The notes under the pieces are model-generated. The model saw only the letters and a list, made by a program, of their open reading frames with translations, did no database searches and had not been told where the DNA came from. 64,000 nucleotides of DNA from Micavibrio aeruginosavorus. GTDB taxonomy: Bacteria; Pseudomonadota; Alphaproteobacteria; Micavibrionales; Micavibrionaceae. Shown piece after piece: positions 44,289 through 51,588 of the stretch. Made by a program: the position numbers and the translations under genes. The first letter of the stretch is position 1, and every line of letters starts with the position of its first letter. The DNA lies in NCBI GenBank assembly GCA_003241475.1, contig QFQB01000002.1, positions 1 through 64,000 of the forward strand. Direction: 5' to 3'.

Positions 44289-44557
44289 CCGAAACAATCA
44301 CCATGAGCAGGGCCGAACTGCAAAGCATATGCGATGCCGCGGCCGAAAGCGCTGCCAAGAAGGTTCTGGCCGATCTCGGGCTTGCCGACGAGCACGCCAT
44401 TCACGACATCAGGGAGCTGCGCACGCTGGTGCAGGCGTTTCGGATGGCCAAAAAAACGGCATTCAAAACCGCCGTGCGCAGGATAACTGATTTTATTTTC
44501 ATTTCCGTCCTTGTCGGCATCGCCGCGAAGCTCGGATTTTGGGCAGGTGCGAAATGA
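44285..44557 (+). CDS. DUF6127-like small membrane protein
   Basis: 90 residues. N-terminal charged helix (MSRAELQSICDAAAESAAKKVLADLGL) and a C-terminal transmembrane helix (FIFISVLVGIAAKLGFWAG). Fits the DUF6127 pattern of proteins found next to phage endolysins. Overlaps neighbours on both sides (ATGA). A holin-like function is a guess. Confidence 0.65.
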   Translation: MTETITMSRAELQSICDAAAESAAKKVLADLGLADEHAIHDIRELRTLVQAFRMAKKTAFKTAVRRITDFIFISVLVGIAAKLGFWAGAK

Positions 44558-45255
44558 TGAAAGCCGTGCGCGCCGACCATGAAGACATCGATATTCTCGC
44601 CCGCACCTTGTACGGCGAAGCGGAAGGGCAGAACGTCCAGGATGCGATCGCTATCGCCTGCGTCGTGATGAACCGCGTGTCTTATCCCAATTGGCCCGAT
44701 GACGTTTCCGAGGTCTGCCTGCAGCCCTGGCAGTTTTCCTGCTGGAACACGAACGACTCCAACCGCGCCCGCATCACCAAAGCCAAGCGGCCGGACAAAT
44801 GGTTCGAAGTCTGCTACGGCATCGCCGCGCGCGCCGTCGAAGGAACACTGACGGATGTTACAAACGGATCCACGCATTATTATGCGACTTATGTTGCCAA
44901 GCCCAAGTGGGCCAAGAAGGGCAATAAAACGCCCGTTTACCGCGTAAAGCATAAAAACGGATATTCGCATCTGTTCTTCAACGACATCGATACCAAGCCG
45001 CCGTCCACGCCCAAAGAGGCGCTCAACCAGATCCGGCCGCCGATCGGCAAAAAAGACGCCGCCGGCGCAAGCCTTGCCGGCGCGGGCATCGGCCTGTCGG
45101 CGATTGCGGACACGCTGACCGACGTCAAGGACCAGATCGAACCGCTGGCCCAGTATGCGGCCGCGCTTCAATATTTGTTCCTCGCCGTGGCGCTGATCGG
45201 GATCGGCATCACGGTATGGGCGCGCATCGACGACAGACGAAAGGGAATACGATGA
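44554..45255 (+). CDS. SleB-type cell wall hydrolase (endolysin) with C-terminal membrane anchor
   Basis: 233 residues. Residues 10-140 are a Hydrolase_2/SleB domain: LARTLYGEAEGQNVQDAIAIACVVMNRVSY with the catalytic Glu in GEA, then PWQFSCWN. A basic linker leads to a transmembrane helix at about 207-225 (YLFLAVALIGIGITVWARI). It would cleave murein at lysis. The C-terminal anchor means it could reach the wall independently of a classical holin. Confidence 0.8.
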   Translation: MMKAVRADHEDIDILARTLYGEAEGQNVQDAIAIACVVMNRVSYPNWPDDVSEVCLQPWQFSCWNTNDSNRARITKAKRPDKWFEVCYGIAARAVEGTLTDVTNGSTHYYATYVAKPKWAKKGNKTPVYRVKHKNGYSHLFFNDIDTKPPSTPKEALNQIRPPIGKKDAAGASLAGAGIGLSAIADTLTDVKDQIEPLAQYAAALQYLFLAVALIGIGITVWARIDDRRKGIR

Positions 45256-45569
45256 CGGATATTCTGAAGCTTTTGAAATTAAAGCACTGGCTCATTCTGT
45301 TCGGCGCAAGCCTTGTCGTCGTCTATGCGGCTTTCGGTCTGGGGCACTGGATCGGCTCCATCACCGGCGAGGCGGACGGCCGCGTCGCCTGCGCCAACGA
45401 AAAACATGAAACCCTAGCAAAAGAGGTAAATAAAAATGCCAAAAACAAAAAGGAAGTTTTTACAACTCCTGATCTGCCTTTGTGCCTTAAGTATTGCGAG
45501 CGCGTGCTCGACGACAAGCCCCGGTGTGTGTACCGCTGCAAACGAGGGGATATTCCCTTCCGCCGATGA
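45252..45569 (+). CDS. i-spanin (Rz-like)
   Basis: 105 residues, ATG 45252 (ATGA overlap with endolysin). N-terminal transmembrane segment (about 13-32, WLILFGASLVVVYAAFGLGHW), periplasmic charged helix (ANEKHETLAKEVNKNAKNKKE), Cys-rich end. A nested lipoprotein gene lies in another frame, the classical spanin arrangement, so the pair should fuse inner and outer membranes at lysis. Confidence 0.7.
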   Translation: MTDILKLLKLKHWLILFGASLVVVYAAFGLGHWIGSITGEADGRVACANEKHETLAKEVNKNAKNKKEVFTTPDLPLCLKYCERVLDDKPRCVYRCKRGDIPFRR

Positions 45570-45630
45570 CACGGTGACGCGAAGCACCATGCAGCAAATC
45601 GTCTTAATCAACAGAAACGCGGAGGATTAA
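45436..45630 (+). CDS. o-spanin lipoprotein (Rz1-like)
   Basis: 64 residues. Start lies inside the i-spanin gene in the +1 frame. Signal peptide with lipobox ASAC (Cys about 24) predicts an outer-membrane lipoprotein with a short Thr/Ser-rich mature part. Partner of the 45252 protein. Confidence 0.7.
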   Translation: MPKTKRKFLQLLICLCALSIASACSTTSPGVCTAANEGIFPSADDTVTRSTMQQIVLINRNAED

Positions 45631-45631
45631 A

Positions 45632-46954
45632 ATGTTGGCATTAAAATTAAAACTAGGCGTCAGCAGGCCCGCATTGAGTCCTGAAGTCGAGCTTTTTGTG
45701 GCAAGCACCAATAGCAATCTGCCGTACGGGCGCTACGCGACCAGCTCAGGCCGCCGCGCTTTCGTACAACGCACCAATCACAAGCTCGGATTTCGCGCTC
45801 CCTATATCCAGCTTTGCGTGCCCGGCGCCTGGTTTTTCAACTCTTCCGGCGGCGACAGCTCGCTGGGCAATAATATCAACTGGGACAAGCTTTCTGTAGA
45901 AGTCGGGGGCGCATATGCAACTGCAAAATTCAACGGCGGCCGCGCCTTTGCGGCCGCTGACGATGACTGGTATTATTCTCAACCGATTTATTATTCCGAA
46001 CTGGGCGGTTCGGGAGATTTTCTGCGCAACACGACAATTCAAATTCGCGGTCAGGGCAATGTCAGCCAAGTGGGTCATTACCTTACAGAAGGTTCTGCGG
46101 CCTACACGGGCGCAGACGCCGCCAGCAACGCGGCCCGCTGCTGGCTTTATGATCCGGACACCGTTTCCGTCGATCCCGTTGATGGAACCGGTCCAATCGC
46201 CAACCCTTCGGGCGGTTCTCAAAAATTCTTCGCCGTGCCGGCGTTCATAGTTGCGCCCAATCCGGACGGCACTTTGGTGTTGGCAGGTATCGGCGATAGC
46301 ATCCCTTACGGGATCAACGACAATACATTCGGCGGGCAAAGCGAATTCGGAGGCTACGGCTGGGCCCGCGCCGCCGTCGGGACTGGAAACCCGTACGCCT
46401 ATCTTTCAATGGCCTGTCCCTCGGAGCTGGCCTTGCAATTTTTGACAGGGAGCCTGAGCGCGCGCCGGCAGAAATTTTTAAAGATGTGCAACGGAGCTGT
46501 CATAAACTACGGCACGAATGATTACGGCTTTACAGGCACCGGCCTTGTCGCCGCCGTGCAGGCGGCCGTCATGGGCGTTGTAGACCTCGTTGCGGATAAA
46601 TTGTCCGGTGCCTCAAAAATCATCCTGTGTCCTTTGCTGTGCTCGACAAGCTCCACTTCCGGAAACTACACTTCCAAAGCGGATCAAACTGTTAAGAGCG
46701 GATGGAATGCCGGCGAAAACAGGGATGTTATTAACAGCTATTTTGCTTCGCAGGTCGGCACTAAAGTGTTTGCGCTGGCGGATACGCTTACACAGGTTTC
46801 CGATCCGACAGACAATCACTATTGGCTGACAAACGGGACCAATGCCTACGGCACCGGCGACGGCGGACATCCCCGTCAGGCCACGTATACATTGGCTGCG
46901 GCCAATGCAATTCGTCCGGCAATCCAGGCAATGGAGGCGGCCCACTATTCGTAA
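45632..46954 (+). CDS. SGNH/GDSL-family hydrolase
   Basis: 440 residues, start after GGAGG. The N-terminal 200 residues are beta-rich and unassigned (perhaps a virion-binding part). The C-terminal part has SGNH blocks: GIGDSIPYG (Ser nucleophile, near residue 218), INYGTNDYG (Asn, near 295) and DGGHPRQATY (Asp-His, near 412). It could remove acetyl groups from surface glycans, as a tail esterase or as a lysogenic conversion enzyme. Last gene before attR. Confidence 0.8.
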   Translation: MLALKLKLGVSRPALSPEVELFVASTNSNLPYGRYATSSGRRAFVQRTNHKLGFRAPYIQLCVPGAWFFNSSGGDSSLGNNINWDKLSVEVGGAYATAKFNGGRAFAAADDDWYYSQPIYYSELGGSGDFLRNTTIQIRGQGNVSQVGHYLTEGSAAYTGADAASNAARCWLYDPDTVSVDPVDGTGPIANPSGGSQKFFAVPAFIVAPNPDGTLVLAGIGDSIPYGINDNTFGGQSEFGGYGWARAAVGTGNPYAYLSMACPSELALQFLTGSLSARRQKFLKMCNGAVINYGTNDYGFTGTGLVAAVQAAVMGVVDLVADKLSGASKIILCPLLCSTSSTSGNYTSKADQTVKSGWNAGENRDVINSYFASQVGTKVFALADTLTQVSDPTDNHYWLTNGTNAYGTGDGGHPRQATYTLAAANAIRPAIQAMEAAHYS

Positions 46955-47038
46955 GGCATTTATTACAGACTTTTTGCGAAATCATGCGCAAAGTTGAACG
47001 GATTGTGGTTTGTAAGTTATTGATACATAATGGCTAGG

Positions 47039-47089
47039 ACTGACTTTTAATCAGTAGGTCCCGGGTTCGATCCCCGGAGCGATCACCAT
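47039..47089 (+). repeat. attR core (51-bp direct repeat)
   Basis: Identical to 12973-13023. It is the displaced 3' part of tRNA-Lys without a 5' half, so it is not a functional tRNA. Bases 46955-47038 before it are AT-rich and hold nothing recognisable. Confidence 0.95.
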
Positions 47090-47170
47090 TCTTCCCTTCT
47101 TAATTCCCCATATATCTTGCGAAAATCCCCAAATTCCTTATACCTGTAAGGGATTGTAATAGAGGATAAT

Positions 47171-48721
47171 ATGCAACCAGCCAAAGCCGAACCCACCGAT
47201 CTTCCCGTCAAGGATATGAAAGACATTGTCGCCCTGTGCAAGCGCCGGGGGTTCGTGTTTCCGGCTTCCGACATTTACGGCGGCATTAACGGATTCTGGG
47301 ACTACGGCCCACTGGGCGTGGAATTGAAGAACAACCTGCGCGATTTATGGTGGCGCCGCATGGTGACATGTCCGCCGATCGGCCCTGACGGCCATCCCGT
47401 ACAGATCGTCGGCGTTGATTCGTCCATCATCCAGAATCCGAAAGCATGGGTGGCGTCGGGTCATGTCGGCGGATTTTCCGATCCGATGGTTGATTGCCGC
47501 GAGACGAAGCTTCGTTACCGTGAAGACAAGCTGAAGGTTGCCACCGTCGTCGATAAGAAAGGCGATAATTTCTACGTTGCGTTCGATGAGGACGCAGATG
47601 CGGATGCCATCCAAAAACGCATGAAGAAGCTTGGCATCTCATATGAGGCGGGCGCGAAAATGGGCGCGTTCGAAAAAATGTACAAGGACGTGCCGGAATT
47701 CCTTGAAAAGGTCATAGGACCCGATGCAAGCAAAGTAGGAACGTTGACGCCACCCAAACAATTTAATCTGATGTTCGAAACGTATGTCGGCGCAACGCAG
47801 AGCGAGGATTCCAAAGCTTATCTTCGCCCCGAAACCGCGCAAGGAATCTTCCTGAACTACAAGAACGTGCTGGATTCTTCGCGCGTCAAAGTTCCGTTCG
47901 GCATCGCCCAGATCGGCAAGGCGTTCCGCAACGAAGTTAATCCGCGCAACTTTATCTTCCGTTCCCGCGAGTTCGAGCAGATGGAGCTGGAATGGTTCTG
48001 TCATCCTGATGAAGCCGCTATCTGGCAGAAATTCTGGTTCGAGGAGCGTACGAAATTCTGGAAGGATCTGGGGCTTTCGGATGAAAACTTGCAAATGCGT
48101 AAGCATGATCAGGATGAATTATCGCACTACGCCAAGGCCGGTCTCGGCACTGCGGATATCGAATACAAATTCCCGTTCACCGCGCCCGATTTTGGCGAAC
48201 TGGAAGGCGTCGCGCACCGTTGCGACTTCGACTTGAATGCACACCAGTCCCATTCTGGCACCAAGATGGAATATATTGATCCGGAAGATCCTAAAAACCG
48301 CTACATCCCGCATGTTATTGAACCTGCGGCGGGTTTAACGCGTGGTGTTCTAGCGATTCTTTGCGAAGCGTATACGATAGACCCGAACAGACCTTCGGGC
48401 GTGTATCTCAACTTCCATCCAAAAATCGCGCCCAAAAAGGCGGCGATCCTACCGCTTACCGCAAAAGATGGACAGCCAGAAAAGGCAGAAAAGCTTTACA
48501 TGGAGTTGCGTGAGGAATTCCCGGTCGATCTGGATATCAAGCAGAATATCGGCAAGCGTTACGCTCGTCAGGACGAGATAGGTACGCCGTTTTGCTTTAC
48601 CATCGACAATGACACGATGGCAGATGACACCGTTACCGTGCGTGAGCGTAATACGATGGCGCAAGAGCGGATTAACATGTCGCAAGTTTCCAATTATTTG
48701 CACGAAAAGATGAAGGTTTAG
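47171..48721 (+). CDS. glycyl-tRNA synthetase, dimeric type
   Basis: 516 residues. It charges tRNA-Gly with glycine. Class II motifs: DIYGGINGFWDYGPLGVELKNN (motif 1 region, residues 36-57), FRNEVNPRNFIFRSREFEQMELEWF (motif 2, 256-280) and a C-terminal anticodon domain (PKKAAILPLTAKDGQ). It is the single-chain alpha2 type rather than the separate GlyQ/GlyS type common in Proteobacteria. The insert between motifs 1 and 2 is shorter than in eukaryotic enzymes. Confidence 0.95.
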   Translation: MQPAKAEPTDLPVKDMKDIVALCKRRGFVFPASDIYGGINGFWDYGPLGVELKNNLRDLWWRRMVTCPPIGPDGHPVQIVGVDSSIIQNPKAWVASGHVGGFSDPMVDCRETKLRYREDKLKVATVVDKKGDNFYVAFDEDADADAIQKRMKKLGISYEAGAKMGAFEKMYKDVPEFLEKVIGPDASKVGTLTPPKQFNLMFETYVGATQSEDSKAYLRPETAQGIFLNYKNVLDSSRVKVPFGIAQIGKAFRNEVNPRNFIFRSREFEQMELEWFCHPDEAAIWQKFWFEERTKFWKDLGLSDENLQMRKHDQDELSHYAKAGLGTADIEYKFPFTAPDFGELEGVAHRCDFDLNAHQSHSGTKMEYIDPEDPKNRYIPHVIEPAAGLTRGVLAILCEAYTIDPNRPSGVYLNFHPKIAPKKAAILPLTAKDGQPEKAEKLYMELREEFPVDLDIKQNIGKRYARQDEIGTPFCFTIDNDTMADDTVTVRERNTMAQERINMSQVSNYLHEKMKV

Positions 48722-48725
48722 ACGC

Positions 48726-49403
48726 ATGACGGAGCCCAATCCCATTGCTCAGGATGTGGAGGAGGCTCTCAGCACGAAAGCCGGGTTCGGTGCGCGTTTG
48801 CGCCGTTATTTCTTTACGGGAATTGTGGTTACGGTTCCGATTACCATCACTCTATGGAGCGCATGGTGGTTCCTCAATTTCGTTGACAGGATTGTAGCCG
48901 AAATCGTCCCGCCGGAGTTCAATCCCAACACGTATCTGCCGTTTTCAATCCCCGGTCTTGGCTTGATTTTGACGGTGGTGTTTTTCATCGTCATAGGATT
49001 TTCAACACGCAACTTCATAGGCAGTTTATTGATTCGTAGTTCCGAATTCATTGTTGGACGCATGCCTATCCTGAACACGGTCTATAACGCTCTAAAGCAA
49101 GTGTTCGAAATGACTATCGGCGCGCAATCGACCGCGTTTCGCGATGTGGTGTTGTTCCAGTATCCGCATCCGGGATCGTGGACGATCGGCTTTGTTACGG
49201 GCATCACGCCAGGAGAAATCCAGAGCGTAGGCGGCGGTAGCGAGGTTTTGAATATTTACAGTCCCGTAACGCCGACAACAGCGGGCTTTGTCGTGTTTAT
49301 CCCCAAAAAGGATGTTATCTATCTGTCGATGAGCATCGAAGATGCTGTGAAGCTCCTCGCTTCAGGCGGGATTATCGTACCCCCGGTATCCCGTGCATCA
49401 TGA
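48726..49403 (+). CDS. DUF502-family membrane protein
   Basis: 225 residues. Two transmembrane helices (about 28-52 and 75-98) and conserved soluble blocks (RMPILNTVYNALKQVFEM, FVTGITPGE and VFIPKKDVIYLSMSIEDAVKLLASGG) define DUF502. Function of the family is not established. Starts 4 bases after the glycyl-tRNA synthetase, so it is likely cotranscribed. Confidence 0.88.
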   Translation: MTEPNPIAQDVEEALSTKAGFGARLRRYFFTGIVVTVPITITLWSAWWFLNFVDRIVAEIVPPEFNPNTYLPFSIPGLGLILTVVFFIVIGFSTRNFIGSLLIRSSEFIVGRMPILNTVYNALKQVFEMTIGAQSTAFRDVVLFQYPHPGSWTIGFVTGITPGEIQSVGGGSEVLNIYSPVTPTTAGFVVFIPKKDVIYLSMSIEDAVKLLASGGIIVPPVSRAS

Positions 49404-51426
49404 TTCCTGTAGCCGCGGCTGTTGCTACAGCGGCACCTGCGCTTGCCGCTTGTCCGCCAAGGCTACGGCGCTTGTGGCCTTTGAAATAGGCCAAACATTC
49501 TGGCAGTTCGCTTTCTTTGCCAACAAAATGGAATTCACGCGATTTGTATCCTTGAACATGATCGCTCTCTTCAATACCAAAAAGCTTGTCCGGCTTGTCG
49601 TTTGAATCTTTTACATACCATATCTTTGCATCAAATTGACGGTCGGGCGCTACACTCAAAGAAAGAGTTCCCTCAAAGAGCTGATGTTGTTTGCCGTGTT
49701 TGTATACACGGGCATCCACGGGCGTTTCGTTCTGTATGCTTTCAGGCGCCGAGCGCAAGAGGCTACGGACGAACTTGGCAGTTTCTTTTTCTGAAATTTG
49801 CATAGGCGCTTGAGCTGCTGTCTCCTGCGGCTCTGTAGTTGAAGGCATAGCGTCTTTTTTGGCGGACAGCTTGAAGATGGAACCCATACGTTCGCGGATC
49901 TTTCCAATCATGGGCGGCGCGGCAGATATAGGCTCTTGCTTGGTTTCTTCTTGGGACGAATTTCCAACAGTAGGAGAAGGGATAGGAGCGGAGTCCGGTG
50001 AATCTGTAGTCGGAACGGGGTTGATGGCGGCACCAGCAACGGCCGCGGCCATAGCGGCGGCGGGGGTCGGCAATGGTTTGTGCGCCTCGTTCGCTTCGGC
50101 GGCACCTTCTTGCACGATTTCTGCTGTTGCTATCGGTTCTGCAACCGCTTCTTCAATAACGGCTTCAGGCGCAGGATTTGTGTCCGGTGTGGATGATGTC
50201 TGCACAATTTCTTCATAACCGGAAAGGTCAAGTTCTTCTTGCTGATCCGCGGGAATGTTGTCGGCGGCTTCATTGTTTTGTTCAGGGATAGCGGCGGATT
50301 CTTCCGCTACTTCGAAATTCACGTCCTCTGCATTTGTTCTTTGCAGTTCCGCTTTTTCGTCTTCGGTAAGAGGGCGGCCCGTCAACAGCAAGAGAATTGT
50401 GTTTTTGCTTGGTTCGTCCGTTTCAGGCGTGAGGGCGGAAGTATCCTGTTGCGCAGGCTGATCTTCATTTATTTCTTCAAAATCGGCATATTCTGCGTCC
50501 GATTCACTCCCCTGTGTTTCAGGAGGTTCGGCGGCCGCATCGGCCCCGGGCTCTTGCTTTTCTTTTGATTCTTTTGCTTTTACTATTTCTGCAAGAGGGC
50601 CGATTGAATCTTTCAGCGGATACTCAATATCGTATTTTTTCTTCATTTCCGGCGTAATAATGATCGGATTCTTGACATGGAACTTCATATCTTCCGGAAG
50701 AACTTTGTTGAATCCGTCAACGGCGGCCTGCAGTCTGATTTTTTCTTCGTCGGTTCCTATGAAGACAAAAGGTTTTTGCGCCGTACCCAATGTTCGGTTG
50801 AACAAATACAGCGAGATCATGTTGTTCGCATCCAACTGGGTAAAGGGAAGAGGCTTTCCCTGCGCATCCACGGCATAAGAAAATTGGGCTTTTTCATCGG
50901 AGGCTGTGATGCCGCCGCCGCCCGTGTTGCAGACAAGATCGACAGTCCAGCCGTCGTCGCCCTTAACAGTTAGATTTTTCGAAGAAAAATACATGAGTTC
51001 GGCAAAGGTAAAATGATCTTTTGCCGTTTGCTCATCGTAGGTAGGCGCCCGGAATTGTTTCTTTTGGAGCACTTGCATCGTTTTGAAGAAATTCGAAAAA
51101 GGCTCTTCTTGAAATTCATTTCCGAAAATGTCGCGCATTTCCGCGATCATTTCCGCAAGCGTATAATCTCCGGAACTATTTTGAGAATTCTTTTGGCTAC
51201 TTTGACCTTGTGCTTGGGACGCCGAGGCATTGTTGTCTTGAGACGCATTTTGTTCGGCGTCTGTGTCATTCTCGGGAGTTATATCTTCAACAATGACAAA
51301 ATTAATGCGCGGGCCTTTGGCGCTGGCGGGACCTTTGTTTTCTGCATCTTTGCTTTGGTCAGAGGAGGGCGCGCCGGACTCGGAGTCGGCATTGGTCGAT
51401 TGGCCTTTGTTGTCATCGTGCAGCAT
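49372..51426 (-). CDS. large acidic low-complexity protein, unknown function
   Basis: 684 residues. Order: Gln/Asn/Ser-rich acidic start (1-110), a central folded-looking region (about 130-270: FAELMYFSSKNLTVKGDDGWTVDLVCNTGG...), a long acidic Glu/Ala/Thr linker (about 280-500), and a C-terminal folded part (KIWYVKDSNDKPDKLFGIEESDHVQGYKSREFHFVGKES) with a Gly/Ala tail. No signal peptide. The 3' end overlaps the DUF502 gene by 32 bases on the other strand. Not recognised. Confidence 0.7.
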   Translation of the reverse strand: MLHDDNKGQSTNADSESGAPSSDQSKDAENKGPASAKGPRINFVIVEDITPENDTDAEQNASQDNNASASQAQGQSSQKNSQNSSGDYTLAEMIAEMRDIFGNEFQEEPFSNFFKTMQVLQKKQFRAPTYDEQTAKDHFTFAELMYFSSKNLTVKGDDGWTVDLVCNTGGGGITASDEKAQFSYAVDAQGKPLPFTQLDANNMISLYLFNRTLGTAQKPFVFIGTDEEKIRLQAAVDGFNKVLPEDMKFHVKNPIIITPEMKKKYDIEYPLKDSIGPLAEIVKAKESKEKQEPGADAAAEPPETQGSESDAEYADFEEINEDQPAQQDTSALTPETDEPSKNTILLLLTGRPLTEDEKAELQRTNAEDVNFEVAEESAAIPEQNNEAADNIPADQQEELDLSGYEEIVQTSSTPDTNPAPEAVIEEAVAEPIATAEIVQEGAAEANEAHKPLPTPAAAMAAAVAGAAINPVPTTDSPDSAPIPSPTVGNSSQEETKQEPISAAPPMIGKIRERMGSIFKLSAKKDAMPSTTEPQETAAQAPMQISEKETAKFVRSLLRSAPESIQNETPVDARVYKHGKQHQLFEGTLSLSVAPDRQFDAKIWYVKDSNDKPDKLFGIEESDHVQGYKSREFHFVGKESELPECLAYFKGHKRRSLGGQAASAGAAVATAAATGIMMHGIPGVR

Positions 51427-51588
51427 AACGGTGCGTCCCTTGTTTTACGGGCATTAAAGTAGCAAAACACGCTTGAAAAATCAATGTTTTATGTCAATAA
51501 ATTAACTTATTGTTAATCTTATAATCGCATTTATGCGGTTAAAAATGCAAAATATAATAAAATCAATATGTTGCGGTTGGAAATAAAG

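Larger units (their letters stand above)
12973..47089. mobile_element. integrated temperate podovirus-type prophage
   Basis: A 34-kb element between two perfect 51-bp copies of the tRNA-Lys 3' region. It contains a tyrosine integrase near attL, lysogeny control genes, replication genes, a full packaging, head, tail and lysis set, and cargo. The virion gene order (terminase, portal, Bbp19-like, scaffold, capsid, tail) is that of BPP-1-like podoviruses. All major genes look intact, so it may be inducible. No RNA polymerase gene and no reverse transcriptase were found. Confidence 0.95.

Noticed and set aside
42220..46954. Diversity-generating retroelement, as in BPP-1
   Set aside because: No reverse transcriptase frame and no template/variable repeat pair were found near the fibre or tail genes.
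47039..47089. Second tRNA-Lys gene
   Set aside because: Only the 3' part is present; there is no acceptor 5' strand or D arm, so it is attR.
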